64,000 bases of DNA, from contig NZ_CP012559.1 of assembly GCF_000831645.3 (NCBI RefSeq), positions 434,001 to 498,000 of the forward strand, in the 5' to 3' direction. A program made the translations under genes and the position numbers. Every line of letters starts with the position of its first letter. Positions within the stretch are counted from its first letter, which is position 1. Positions 38,144 to 49,422 of the stretch are shown piece after piece. Under the pieces are notes generated by a model, which did not search any database, was not told where the DNA came from, and worked only from the letters and a program-made list of their open reading frames with translations. The stretch is from Companilactobacillus heilongjiangensis. Its GTDB lineage: Bacteria; Bacillota; Bacilli; Lactobacillales; Lactobacillaceae.

Positions 38144-38900
38144 TTTAAAAGAAGTATTTGCAGATAAAAAGGTGTTCATTCCGTTCGTAGTTGCTGATGA
38201 TCCAGACGTTGAGACTACTGTTCAAAGTATTTTGACCTTAGCTGAAAATGGAGCTGACATCATCGAATTAGGAGTACCATTCTCAGATCCAGTAGCCGAT
38301 GGACCAGTGATTCAAAAGGCTGACTTACGTGCGTTTGCGGCTGGAGTTAATAGAAATGTTATTTTTGAAATTGTTGAAAAAGTTCGTGAAATAAGTGATG
38401 TACCAATAATTTTTGATACGTATTTAAATATTCCATTCAAGTATGGTTACGATAAGTTTTGTCAGAAATGTCAGGAGTTAAATGTTGCCGGATTGGTTAT
38501 TCCTGACGCTCCAATTGAAGAACAAGCTGAGTTGAAACCATTCGCGGATAAATATGGAATTGATTTAATTCCAACAGTTGCACCAACATCAGCTGGTCGA
38601 ATTGAAAAACTAGCTCAAGCTGCTGAGGGCTTTATCTACGTAATTTCAATTTTTGGTGCAGCTGGAGTGAGCGATGAATTGGCTACACAACAGTTACAAG
38701 CAACAGTTCAACAAATTAGATCGGTAAGTGACGTGCCAATTGTTACCGCTACGGAGGAAGTCGAAAAAGCTGCCGGTTTAGTTGATGGAATTCTTATCGA
38801 GAATGCAGTGGTTAAAATTATTGCTGCCGGTGGGGATGTTCAGAAGAATTTGAAGGAATATGCTGTTAATATTAAGAATAATCTCGCTATAAAAGCGTAA
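38136..38900 (+). CDS. trpA: Tryptophan synthase alpha chain, divergent
   Basis: The alpha chain normally splits indoleglycerol phosphate into indole and glyceraldehyde 3-phosphate and channels indole to TrpB. 254 residues. Catalytic Glu44 ([11 protein letters not shown]) and Asp55 (VADGP) are kept. The C-terminal half departs from the family: the phosphate-binding block usually GFGIS is gone ([13 protein letters not shown] at 200-211), the SGSAIV block reads IENAVV (E222, N223), and the R-x-GVTG loop reads IFGAAG. Binding of the substrate phosphate is therefore doubtful. It may act mainly as an activator of TrpB, or use another ligand. Best guess remains TrpA by context. Confidence 0.88.
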   Translation: MTNLKEVFADKKVFIPFVVADDPDVETTVQSILTLAENGADIIELGVPFSDPVADGPVIQKADLRAFAAGVNRNVIFEIVEKVREISDVPIIFDTYLNIPFKYGYDKFCQKCQELNVAGLVIPDAPIEEQAELKPFADKYGIDLIPTVAPTSAGRIEKLAQAAEGFIYVISIFGAAGVSDELATQQLQATVQQIRSVSDVPIVTATEEVEKAAGLVDGILIENAVVKIIAAGGDVQKNLKEYAVNIKNNLAIKA

Positions 38901-38901
38901 T

Positions 38902-38934
38902 AAAAAGGGTGCTAGATGATTAGCATCCTTTTTT
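38902..38934 (+). terminator. Terminator of trpBA
   Basis: AAAAGGGTGCTA pairs with TAGCATCCTTTT around a short loop, followed by T; 2 bases after the trpA stop. Confidence 0.92.
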
Positions 38935-39029
38935 GATGTAGATATTCTCATGGATTGTATTTCAGCGTATAAATTGAGTTGGATATAATAAAAGCAATTG
39001 AATACTCTTAAGTTCAATTAATAACGATT

Positions 39030-39230
39030 AATTAGTCGGAAGAGCTGGGAAATAATTGTGTGCAGTGGTAGTGGTATAAGGACGGGATATTATCCCGTCC
39101 TTATACCACCGGGCGTGTTTGGAGACTTGACGAACTGTGTCAAGGCTTCAAACCGAGGTTCGAGACCGCACTTTGGCTCGGACCGTTCCGCACAGCTTGA
39201 GGATATTTCCCAGCTCTGTAGACGGCATAT
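39030..39230 (+). repeat. Dispersed cloverleaf repeat, copy F
   Basis: Outer arms 39041-39054 and 39204-39217 pair over 14 bp (AGAGCTGGGAAATA). Hairpin 1 is the longest of the family: GTGGTATAAGGACGGGAT pairs perfectly over 18 bp around ATT. Middle hairpin TTTGGAGACTTGAC...GTCAAGGCTTCAAA and the GGTTCGAGACCG core are intact. Sequence and left flank (AATAACGATTAATTAGTCGG) are shared with the inverted copy at 60672. Confidence 0.92.
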
Positions 39231-39249
39231 TTAATTAAAATGTTACATA

Positions 39250-39271
39250 ATAGGCACCTAAAAGTACCTAT
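39250..39271. promoter_or_regulatory. Inverted repeat upstream of the aldo/keto reductase
   Basis: ATAGGcACctaaaaGTaCCTAT, an imperfect palindrome 80 bases before the AKR gene. It could be an operator; no cognate regulator is adjacent. Confidence 0.3.
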
Positions 39272-39351
39272 ATCACAAAAAAGTGCATACTATCCAAGTT
39301 ATCCAATTCGGTTTATATTAGTAATACGAATTCAACAACAAGGAGATTAAC

Positions 39352-40191
39352 ATGATTACTTCATTAAATGATCGCATTAAATTGAACAACGGCACTGCCA
39401 TTCCCGGATTGGGTTTAGGTGTCTTCCAAATCCCTAACGAGAAAACAGCAGATGTTGTAGCTAACGGCATCAAACAAGGCTATCGTCTGATTGATACTGC
39501 ACAAGTTTATGGCAACGAAGAGGGTACTGGCGAAGGTATTCGTCGTGGTCTAAAAGAAAATAATTTACAACGTGAAGATTTATTTATCACTTCTAAAGTT
39601 TGGAACAATCATTTAACCTATGACGAAACGATTGCTGCTGCAAATGACAGTCTTCAAAAATTAGGGCTCGATTATCTAGATTTATATCTGATTCATTGGC
39701 CTGGCGATGATTCTTTCAAAGATTCATATTTGGCATTGGAACAATTGTATAAAGAAGGTAAAATCAAGGCGATTGGTGTCAGCAATTTCCGAACTCACCA
39801 TTTAGAGGAATTGGCTAAATTTGCCACAGTCACACCAGTTTTGAACCAAGTGGAATCACATCCTAAATTGATTCAAAGCGAGCTTCGTGACTATGCAGCC
39901 AAGCATGATATTAAAATTCAAGCTTGGTCACCATTGATGCAGGGTAAGATTTTGAAGGATGCAACGTTGCAAGCTATTGCTGACAAGTATGGTAAGTCAG
40001 TTGCTCAAGTAATTTTACGTTGGGATATTCAAAGGGATGTTCTACTGGTTGTTAAGTCAGTTCACCCAGCACGTATGCAAAGCAATGCCGATGTTTTTGA
40101 CTTCACTTTGGACCAAGCTGATATGGATAAAATTAACGCCATGAATGAAAACCTGCGTGTTGGGCCCAACCCAGACGAATTTGATTTCTAA
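39352..40191 (+). CDS. Aldo/keto reductase (2,5-diketo-gluconate-reductase type)
   Basis: NADPH-dependent carbonyl reductase of the (beta/alpha)8 AKR family. 279 residues. GLGLGVFQIPN start, catalytic DTAQVYGNEEGTGEGI (Asp, Tyr), the catalytic Lys in FITSKVWN, His in LYLIHWPG, and VSNFRTHHLEEL. Typical general detoxifying reductase of lactobacilli; the natural substrate is unknown. AAGGAG before the ATG. Followed by a short-chain dehydrogenase 16 bases on, probably one transcript. Confidence 0.92.
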   Translation: MITSLNDRIKLNNGTAIPGLGLGVFQIPNEKTADVVANGIKQGYRLIDTAQVYGNEEGTGEGIRRGLKENNLQREDLFITSKVWNNHLTYDETIAAANDSLQKLGLDYLDLYLIHWPGDDSFKDSYLALEQLYKEGKIKAIGVSNFRTHHLEELAKFATVTPVLNQVESHPKLIQSELRDYAAKHDIKIQAWSPLMQGKILKDATLQAIADKYGKSVAQVILRWDIQRDVLLVVKSVHPARMQSNADVFDFTLDQADMDKINAMNENLRVGPNPDEFDF

Positions 40192-40207
40192 TTAGGAGGT
40201 ATTTTTA

Positions 40208-41002
40208 ATGGATCTTCATTTAAAAGATAAAGTAGCTTTAATTACCGGCTCAACTAAGGGTATCGGTAAGGCGATTGCGATTGAAATGGCCCGCGAGGGA
40301 ACTAATGTCATTATTAATGGAAGAAAACAGCCAGAAGTTGATAAAGTTGTAGCTGAAATTAAGCGTGATTTTCCTGATACAAAGCCATTAGGAGTTGCAG
40401 CAGATTTGGCAAACGAGACTGACCGTCAGAAGTTATTTGATCAAGTATCGAAAGTCGATATTTTGATTAACAATATGGGAATTTTTCAGCCTATGGATTA
40501 TTACGATATTGACGATGAAACTTGGGAGAAGTTCTTTCGCGTCAATGTGTTAGCCGGGAATTCTCTAGCTAAATTTTATTTACCAAAAATGCTTTCCCAA
40601 GATTTCGGTCGCATCATCTTTATTGCAAGTGAAGAGGCCATTATGCCATCTGGAGAAATGCCTCAATATAGTATGACAAAGTCGATGAATCTTTCATTGG
40701 CAAAGAGTTTATCTAAGCTGACTGTTGCTACTCATGTAACGGTTAATACCATCATGCCCGGCTCAACTTTAACTGAGGGTGTCCAGAAGATGCTCGATGA
40801 TATGTATCAAGACAGCGATTTGCCTAAAGACATGTGGGAAAAAGATTTCATGAAACATCACCGTTCACGCTCGCAAATTCAACGTTTGATTCGTCCAGAA
40901 GAAGTTGGTCGGTTTGTGGCATTCGTTGCCAGTCCCGATTCATCCTCATTTTCAGGTGAAGCATTACGTGTCGATGGTGGCTTAGTTCCAACTATTTTTT
41001 AA
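40208..41002 (+). CDS. Short-chain dehydrogenase/reductase
   Basis: 264 residues, classical SDR Rossmann protein. Cofactor loop TGSTKGIGKAIA, NNMG, and active-site Ser/Tyr-x-x-x-Lys seen as ASEEAIMPSGEMPQYSMTKS; here Tyr is followed by SMTK. The Arg in IINGRKQ favours NADPH. The C-terminal SSSFSGEALRVDGGLVPT is typical. AGGAGG site. Second gene of the pair with the aldo/keto reductase. Confidence 0.92.
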   Translation: MDLHLKDKVALITGSTKGIGKAIAIEMAREGTNVIINGRKQPEVDKVVAEIKRDFPDTKPLGVAADLANETDRQKLFDQVSKVDILINNMGIFQPMDYYDIDDETWEKFFRVNVLAGNSLAKFYLPKMLSQDFGRIIFIASEEAIMPSGEMPQYSMTKSMNLSLAKSLSKLTVATHVTVNTIMPGSTLTEGVQKMLDDMYQDSDLPKDMWEKDFMKHHRSRSQIQRLIRPEEVGRFVAFVASPDSSSFSGEALRVDGGLVPTIF

Positions 41003-41014
41003 ATAAGAACATCA

Positions 41015-41056
41015 AAAAAGCAGGTGCTGAGAAAAGTCTCAGTTGCCTGCTTTGTT
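41015..41056. terminator. Bidirectional terminator
   Basis: AAAGCAGG with an inner CTGAGA...TCTCAG hairpin and CCTGCTTT, with A and T tracts at the two sides; between the convergent SDR and ABC-exporter genes. Confidence 0.88.
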
Positions 41057-41068
41057 ATTTAGATTGAA

Positions 41069-42835
41069 TTAGTTAACGACTTGTTCTTTAACATATTCTG
41101 CATATAATGCATGGTCTTTCAATAGTTCTTGATGTGTACCATGTCCAGTAACGGACCCATTTTCAATGAAATAGATTTGATCTGCATCAACGATTGTTGA
41201 CAATCTATGTGCGATAACTAAAGTGGTTCTGCCAACCATCAATTGATCCAAGGCACGTTGAACTTTTTCTTCCGATTCTGAATCCAGACTAGCAGTAGCT
41301 TCATCCAACATCAAAATCTTGGGATCACGGAGAAATGCTCTAGCAATAGCAATTCGTTGCTTTTGACCACCGGAGAGTTTAACGCCACGTTCACCGATTT
41401 GAGTATCGAGTTGGTCAGGGAAGTTGTGGACAAATTCGTCTGCGTAAGCCAGTTCTAGTCCGTGCCATAATTGGTCATCAGTTAGTTGCTTGTCCAAACC
41501 GTATTGCAAATTATCGCGAATACTACCGGCAAAGACAGCACTATTCTGAGAAACGTAACCAATTTGTGAACGCCAACTAGCAAGATCAATATCTTTAATA
41601 TCCTGTTTGCCAATTAAAATTGTTCCATCATCTGGTTGATAAAATCTTTCTAGTAGTGAGAAAATTGTTGATTTACCACCACCAGAAGGTCCAGCAAAGG
41701 CAATAACAGTGTTAGGTGTAGCTTCGAATGAAACGTCGTGTAAAATTTGCTTATCAGTATCATAACTGAAGTCCAAGTGTGCAGCGGTAATAGTTTGACC
41801 TTCAACATCAACGGATTTTCCAGTTGTGGCAACTTCTGGTTCAGTATTCAAAATTTCTTGAATTCGTTCAGTTGAACCCATAGCTTTTTGAACTTGGGAG
41901 AAGAATGTAGCAAAACTGGCCACAGGTGTAATGATATTGAATAAATATAGAAGGAATGCGACTAGAGAACCACTTGATAAAGTACCTTGTTGAATTCTAA
42001 CAGCACCGTATCCTAGGATTCCGACGAAGATACCCAACATAGCAGTTGTCATGATTGGTTGTAAAACAGCCTCAACACGGGCATCTTTAATTCCAACTTT
42101 AAAAATTTTATCAATTAAATTGCCACCAGTAGTTTTTTCAAAAGATTCACCATTACTAGATTTGATCAAACGAACTTCAGATAATTTTTCACTGGCATCA
42201 GCATTGAAGTCAGCTGTAGCAGCTTGTAATTTCCGTCCCAATTTTGACATTATTCGACCAATTGGCAAGAGAATTAGTACGAAAATTGGGATAATACCAA
42301 ACATCAATGATGCCATGCGCCAGTCCATGAAGAAAAGAATAATCATTGAACCGACTAATTGAATAGCACCGGTGATAAAGTTGGGAAATTGTGACGTAAT
42401 TAAATCCTTGATAACACTCGTATCATTGACTAAACGTGAACTAGTTTCACCGGATTTGTGATTATCGAAATAATCGACTGGTAAATTCAAGAGGTGAGAC
42501 CAGAGTTTTTCACGTAATGTTTTAACAGAGCTTTCGCCGACATAACGCAGAATGTAGCCTCCGACTGTCCCAAATCCCAATTGGATCAAGAAAGCTAGAA
42601 TCAAAACAGCCAACATTTTACCGTCAATTTTAGAAAGCCCACTCGTGTCAACTAGGCCTTTCGTAAGCTGTGGCACAATCAAACTGGCACCACTAGTAAC
42701 TAAACTTAGTAGCATCCCTAGAATAAATAAGCCTTTCTTAGGGTTAACACTACTGATTAAATGCATAAAATCTCGAAACTTGAATGTACCATTACGCTTT
42801 GGTAATTCAGCTCGCATCATTGCTCCATCGTGCAT
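41069..42835 (-). CDS. Multidrug-type ABC exporter (fused membrane and ATPase domains)
   Basis: Half-transporter of 588 residues that would work as a homodimer. Six membrane helices (about 35-320), then an ATPase with Walker A GPSGGGKST, Q-loop YVSQNSAVF, signature LSGGQKQR, Walker B ILMLDEATASLD and switch His in IAHRLSTI. Closest to LmrA/BmrA-type drug or lipid exporters. The ATG lies after GAGG and only 19 bases beyond the MarR gene, so the two are one transcript; the MarR palindromes upstream probably control both. Confidence 0.92.
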   Translation of the reverse strand: MHDGAMMRAELPKRNGTFKFRDFMHLISSVNPKKGLFILGMLLSLVTSGASLIVPQLTKGLVDTSGLSKIDGKMLAVLILAFLIQLGFGTVGGYILRYVGESSVKTLREKLWSHLLNLPVDYFDNHKSGETSSRLVNDTSVIKDLITSQFPNFITGAIQLVGSMIILFFMDWRMASLMFGIIPIFVLILLPIGRIMSKLGRKLQAATADFNADASEKLSEVRLIKSSNGESFEKTTGGNLIDKIFKVGIKDARVEAVLQPIMTTAMLGIFVGILGYGAVRIQQGTLSSGSLVAFLLYLFNIITPVASFATFFSQVQKAMGSTERIQEILNTEPEVATTGKSVDVEGQTITAAHLDFSYDTDKQILHDVSFEATPNTVIAFAGPSGGGKSTIFSLLERFYQPDDGTILIGKQDIKDIDLASWRSQIGYVSQNSAVFAGSIRDNLQYGLDKQLTDDQLWHGLELAYADEFVHNFPDQLDTQIGERGVKLSGGQKQRIAIARAFLRDPKILMLDEATASLDSESEEKVQRALDQLMVGRTTLVIAHRLSTIVDADQIYFIENGSVTGHGTHQELLKDHALYAEYVKEQVVN

Positions 42836-42853
42836 TGTATTATCCTCACTAAA

Positions 42854-43531
42854 TTAAAATTTATAACCATTCCAAAAGTTATTGTGAAAGTCTGGGCGGT
42901 GTCCGTGTCCAAAGTTTTCGTGACCATTAAAATCAGGACGACAGCGACCATCAAATGGCATATTTCGCATATTCTTGTGCATTTCATGACGCAAATTCTG
43001 GATTTCTTCATCAGTCATGTCATCACGCATGTGCATCATCTGATCACGCATATTTAACATGGCCTTAAATTTATCAGTTGGATCAACGAATTTAGCTGAA
43101 TTATTTTTAAAATCTTCATCCCAACCGTCAGAAATCTTTTGAAGATATTCACTGAATTGAGCCTTCTCGTCATCATTTAACCCAGCAAAGAAGTTTTCAC
43201 TATAATCTTCATTCTTGAGTGAAGCATTTTCCTCAGCCTTTTTACGGCCAGCGTCAGTTAAGTGAACATGTTTTGTACGCTTGTCCTTTTCATCCTCAGT
43301 CCGAGTGATGTCGCCATTATTTTCCATTTTCTTCAATAGTTCAGCGATTGAACTAGGGCGAAGATCCAGAACCTCAGCTAGATAATTTTGAGTTAAGCCA
43401 TCTTCAAGGGTGAGAATGGCTAGAACTCGTTGTTGGCCAGTGAGTTTCTGTTTCTTTTGGCCCATATAGAAATTACCAGCCTCACTGATAAAGCGAAGCT
43501 GCTTCATTAAGTCTTCTGTAAGTTTACTCAT
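42854..43531 (-). CDS. MarR-family regulator with a long Met/His-rich tail
   Basis: 225 residues from the ATG at 43531 (GAGG 9 bases upstream; an ATG at 43546 lacks a site). Residues about 25-125 are a MarR winged helix: QQRVLAILTLEDGLTQNYLAEVLDLRPSSIAELLKKMENNGDI with the DEKDKRTKHVHLT wing. Unlike ordinary 140-150-residue MarR proteins it has a tail of about 80 residues rich in Met, His, Asp, Asn and Phe (MRDQMMHMRDDM, GHENFGHGHRPDFHNNF), possibly a metal or ligand-binding extension. It precedes an ABC exporter and sits behind its own palindromic operator. Confidence 0.9.
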   Translation of the reverse strand: MSKLTEDLMKQLRFISEAGNFYMGQKKQKLTGQQRVLAILTLEDGLTQNYLAEVLDLRPSSIAELLKKMENNGDITRTEDEKDKRTKHVHLTDAGRKKAEENASLKNEDYSENFFAGLNDDEKAQFSEYLQKISDGWDEDFKNNSAKFVDPTDKFKAMLNMRDQMMHMRDDMTDEEIQNLRHEMHKNMRNMPFDGRCRPDFNGHENFGHGHRPDFHNNFWNGYKF

Positions 43532-43565
43532 ATTTAAAATCCTCATTTCGTTTATATTAAATTAA

Positions 43566-43622
43566 TTCGGTACCAAACTTTATTGCAAAACGAATTATAG
43601 TTCGGTACCGAATTAATTGCAA
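43566..43622 (-). promoter_or_regulatory. Promoter and twin operator of the MarR-ABC operon
   Basis: On the minus strand: TTGCAA (43617-43622), 17-base spacer, TATAAT (43594-43599). A perfect 12-bp palindrome TTCGGTACCGAA (43601-43612) fills the spacer, and a second site TTCGGTACCAAA (43566-43577) lies just downstream of the start point. Placement is that of a repressor that blocks RNA polymerase; autoregulation by the MarR protein is inferred. Confidence 0.8.
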
Positions 43623-43724
43623 GCTTTTTATTTCTGGGGAAGTGAAACTAATTATTTGACATTGATTAATAAAATGAATAATATGTACAGATGGTAAAAA
43701 TTACTATTTAGTTTTATCTGGGGA

Positions 43725-43902
43725 TGCCGCCGAAGGTGGGCAACAATCTCACTTGCTGTGGGACCGGTTCGAGCCAAAGTGCGGTCTCGAACCTTGCTTT
43801 TGAGCCGAAACCCACGTCTCAAAAGTCGTCCCGTGATATAAGGACTTGCGTCCTTACATCACCTTCACGGCTGGTGAATTGTTGCCCACCTTCGGCTAGG
43901 GT
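43725..43902 (-). repeat. Dispersed cloverleaf repeat, copy G
   Basis: Second subfamily. Outer arms 43730-43747 and 43878-43895 pair perfectly over 18 bp (CCGAAGGTGGGCAACAAT). Hairpin 1 is GTGAT-TAAGGAC...GTCCTTA-ATCAC; the middle stem is TTTTGAG...CTCAAAA; the core GGTTCGAGCC/GGTCTCGAACC is kept. Opposite orientation to copy H, 210 bp away. Confidence 0.9.
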
Positions 43903-44050
43903 GTTTGTGCTTATTTTTGGTGTTGGATATTTTGATTAGTATTGTTGATATCTAGATTGTTGGAATCAGCGCGATAGTGAATTTAACCTAATATCTGAAC
44001 ATTGGGTTAGATTATTGGATTTTTATCATGGTTTAAAAATAGAAAAGATA

Positions 44051-44098
44051 AAATTCTTTAGTTATCGATGATCAGATCAATAACTATTTTAAAGAATT
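44051..44098. repeat. AT-rich inverted repeat
   Basis: AATTCTTT...GTTAT pairs with ATAAC...AAAGAATT around a GATC-containing centre, between two cloverleaf repeats. It might act as a weak terminator for nothing obvious; no gene ends here. Confidence 0.35.
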
Positions 44099-44111
44099 AT
44101 CAAATAAAAAA

Positions 44112-44291
44112 TGCATTAGCCTCCGGTTGTCAGTAATGTAAACCGCCGTGCAAGTGGTGTTGAGGCTTTAGCCTTTACTCCACTGACGTATTTTGAGATT
44201 CGCGTACTTTGCGAAGCTCAAAATCGAGGTTCGAGACGCAAGGCTTGAACCGGCCACATGGCAATCTACATTACTGACAACCGGAGGCGGC
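44112..44291 (+). repeat. Dispersed cloverleaf repeat, copy H
   Basis: Outer arms 44120-44140 and 44267-44287 pair perfectly over 21 bp (CCTCCGGTTGTCAGTAATGTA), the longest outer stem seen and unlike any other copy. Hairpin 1 GTGGTGT...ACTCCAC with inner GAGGC...GCCTT; middle stem ATTTTGAG...CTCAAAAT; core GGTTCGAGACG. It ends 27 bases before the alternative S14 gene. Confidence 0.9.
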
Positions 44292-44318
44292 AGTCTATAA
44301 AATAAAGAGGTTATTATA

Positions 44319-44588
44319 ATGGCAAAAAAATCAAAAATTGCTAGAAACAAAAAACAAATGGAATTGGTAGCTCGCTATGCTGAAATTCGTAAAGAATTAA
44401 AGGCTAAAGGCGATTACATTGCTCTTTCTAAACTACCAAGAGATTCAAGTCCCGTTCGCTTAAAGAACCGCGATTCATTAGATGGACGTCCACATGCATA
44501 CATGCGCAAGTTTGGGATGTCTCGTTTGAATTTTAGACAATTAGCTCATGCTGGTCAGATTCCTGGCGTTAAAAAAGCTAGTTGGTAA
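44319..44588 (+). CDS. rpsN: 30S ribosomal protein S14, zinc-independent paralogue
   Basis: Long form of S14, 89 residues, without the four zinc cysteines of the operon copy at 16200. [20 protein letters not shown] start and the C-terminal [24 protein letters not shown] are characteristic. In Bacillus and others this form replaces the zinc form under zinc shortage and is Zur-repressed. I could not find a Zur palindrome upstream; a cloverleaf repeat occupies most of that region. GAGG before the ATG. A tiny basic gene follows after 13 bases. Confidence 0.95.
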   Translation: MAKKSKIARNKKQMELVARYAEIRKELKAKGDYIALSKLPRDSSPVRLKNRDSLDGRPHAYMRKFGMSRLNFRQLAHAGQIPGVKKASW

Positions 44589-44601
44589 GGAGAAAATTAT
44601 T

Positions 44602-44706
44602 ATGGAAAAAATGAACACTGCAACGGCTTATCGTATGTTGAAGAGTCCTAATAAAAAGACTCGCAAACGCGCTTTACGTGCCATTAAGGACAGTAAACGT
44701 AAATAA
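44602..44706 (+). CDS. Small basic protein, putative metal-homeostasis type
   Basis: 34 residues (MEKMNTATAYRMLKSPNKKT, then a Lys/Arg-rich end), 15 basic or polar charged residues and no hydrophobic segment. GGAG 9 bases before the ATG and coupling to the alternative S14 gene support expression. Similar short proteins in this position in lactobacilli are annotated as putative metal homeostasis proteins; I recall this from annotation and have no functional proof. It might also be a ribosome-associated peptide. Confidence 0.6.
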   Translation: MEKMNTATAYRMLKSPNKKTRKRALRAIKDSKRK

Positions 44707-44727
44707 ATTAATATTCTAATAATGTGA

Positions 44728-44755
44728 TGGAAACGCTTTCTTTTCCTGTTATAAT
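44728..44755 (+). promoter_or_regulatory. cre site and promoter of the YfcC-type transporter
   Basis: TGGAAACGCTTTCT (44728-44741) fits the CcpA site consensus at nearly every position and overlaps the -35 region of a perfect TATAAT at 44750-44755. Carbon-catabolite repression of the transporter is expected. Confidence 0.75.
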
Positions 44756-44799
44756 TAATTTGTGAAGGATTTAATTATATGGGAAAAGAGGGGACAATT

Positions 44800-46329
44800 A
44801 TGGCTAATGCTAAAAAGAAGAAACACAGCTTTCCTTCCGCGTATACTGTTATTATTATTGTTTTACTTATGGTTCAAGTTCTGACATTCTTTATTCCGTC
44901 GGGTAAATATAGTACCTTGGAATACAATTCAGGCTTGGATAAATTTGTTATTACCGAGGCTTCTGGTAAGACTCTTAAAGAGAGTGCTACACAAAAGACG
45001 CTCGATAAGTACAAGATTAAGATTAAAGTTTCCAAATTTAAGGATGGTACAATTTATCGTCCGGCAGCAATTCCCAACACGTATCACGAAATCAAGAAAC
45101 CAAAACGTGGTGTCTTAGGGACTATCAATCAATTTTTGACGTCACAAGTTCAAGGTATTGTTGATAGTGTCGATATCATTGTTTTCGTGCTGATTCTTGG
45201 TGGAGTTATCGGGGTCGTTAATAAAACTGGAGCGATGAACTCTGGGATGATGCGACTGTCTGAAAAACTAAAAGGTAAGCAGAAATGGTTGATTGTTATC
45301 GTTACAGCGCTGATTGGTTTAGGTGGGACTACTTTTGGATTAGCTGAAGAAACAATTGCCTTTTATCCAATCCTGATTCCAATCTTTCTACTGGCGGGGT
45401 ATGATACGTTGACCGTGGTTGCGGCGGTATATTTAGGTACCGCGATTGGTTCGATGAGTTCGACCATTAATCCGTTCTCAACAGTTATCGCTTCAAACGC
45501 TGCTGGTATCAACTTTACTGATGGGATGACTATGAGAGTTTTGATGTGGGTCGCATCTATTGGTATTTCAATTATTTACACGATTCACTATGCTGAAAAA
45601 GTTAGAAAAGATCCTTCGAAATCATTCGTTGCTGATCAAGCAGAGTCTGATAAAGAAAAGTTCTTGGGCGATTTAGATTTAGACAGTAAAGGTGACTTTA
45701 CGATGCGCCAGAAGTTATCACTAATCGTCTTTGCATTAGGCTTCGTAGTTATGATTTATGGTGTGCAGCAATTAGGCTGGTACTTCACTGAAATTGCTGT
45801 AGTCTTCTTAGCTGTAACATATGTTTTGATTTTTACCGCTGGTTTGAAAGAAACTCAATTTGTCGACAGTTTTGTTTCCGGGGCTGGAGATTTACTTGGA
45901 GTTGCTTTGACAGTTGGTTTGGCTAGATCAGTTGGTATCGTAATGGAAAATAGTTACGTCAGCGATACCATAATGAACTACTTCAGTAACCAAATTAAAG
46001 GTATGAACAGTGTCTTGTTCATCTGTGTACTATTCTTCGTTTACATTATCCTTGGATTCTTCATCCAATCATCATCAGGTTTGGCCGTACTATCAATGCC
46101 AATCATGGCGCCATTGGCCGATGTAGTTGGAATTGACAGATCCATGATTATCAACGCTTATAACTGGGGACAAGGATTAATCGGACTAGTTGCACCAACA
46201 GGTTTGATTTTAGTTTCCTTGGCAATGGTTAACGTTGGTTTCGATAAGTGGATGAAATTTGTCACGAAACTTTTAATTATGATAGTTGTTTTGATACTTA
46301 TCTTCTTGAGTGTCGGAGTATTAATTTAA
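44800..46329 (+). CDS. YfcC-family (DcuC-like) membrane transporter
   Basis: About 509 residues, ten to twelve membrane segments, PF03606-type. Seen: first helix AYTVIIIVLLMVQVLTFFIP, an extracellular lysine-rich insert (about 45-90), GGVIGVVNKTGAMNSGM, the re-entrant block TTFGLAEETIAFYPILIP, GTAIGSMSSTINPFSTVIAS, and GFFIQSSSGLAVLSMPIMAPLAD. Relatives carry C4-dicarboxylates, arginine/ornithine or short peptides; substrate unknown. I chose ATG at 44800 with GAGGGGA upstream; an in-frame ATG at 44779 is possible but lies very close to the transcription start. Controlled by a cre site. Confidence 0.83.
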   Translation: MANAKKKKHSFPSAYTVIIIVLLMVQVLTFFIPSGKYSTLEYNSGLDKFVITEASGKTLKESATQKTLDKYKIKIKVSKFKDGTIYRPAAIPNTYHEIKKPKRGVLGTINQFLTSQVQGIVDSVDIIVFVLILGGVIGVVNKTGAMNSGMMRLSEKLKGKQKWLIVIVTALIGLGGTTFGLAEETIAFYPILIPIFLLAGYDTLTVVAAVYLGTAIGSMSSTINPFSTVIASNAAGINFTDGMTMRVLMWVASIGISIIYTIHYAEKVRKDPSKSFVADQAESDKEKFLGDLDLDSKGDFTMRQKLSLIVFALGFVVMIYGVQQLGWYFTEIAVVFLAVTYVLIFTAGLKETQFVDSFVSGAGDLLGVALTVGLARSVGIVMENSYVSDTIMNYFSNQIKGMNSVLFICVLFFVYIILGFFIQSSSGLAVLSMPIMAPLADVVGIDRSMIINAYNWGQGLIGLVAPTGLILVSLAMVNVGFDKWMKFVTKLLIMIVVLILIFLSVGVLI

Positions 46330-46348
46330 AAAATATTAATATAAAAAT

Positions 46349-46413
46349 AATCCCTACTATGTTTTTTTGATGAATTGTTAGGTTCATCAGATTAGGCATA
46401 TAGGGATTTTTTT
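46349..46413 (+). terminator. Large bulged terminator after the transporter gene
   Basis: AATCCCTAcTATG pairs with CATATAGGGATT, with an inner TGATGA...TCATCA hairpin, then eight T. Confidence 0.85.
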
Positions 46414-46472
46414 TGTATCAAAAACTATTAAGAGCAATATATGAGAATAAATCAGCAAGATTTAGCGATGTA

Positions 46473-46499
46473 TGTAAGCGCTTTTCAAGATACTATAAC
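46473..46499 (+). promoter_or_regulatory. cre-like site and -10 of the GH1-PTS-GH65 operon
   Basis: TGTAAGCGCTTTTC (46473-46486) matches the CcpA consensus in all but its last positions, and TATAAC at 46494-46499 is a plausible -10. The -35 is weak, in keeping with a promoter that needs the AraC activator encoded in the same locus (inference). Confidence 0.6.
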
Positions 46500-46549
46500 T
46501 GTGTTGATTAAGAAGACATCTCAACAAGATACGGAATAGAGGTACTTAT

Positions 46550-49415
<2,866 letters not shown>

Positions 49416-49422
49416 TTAATGA

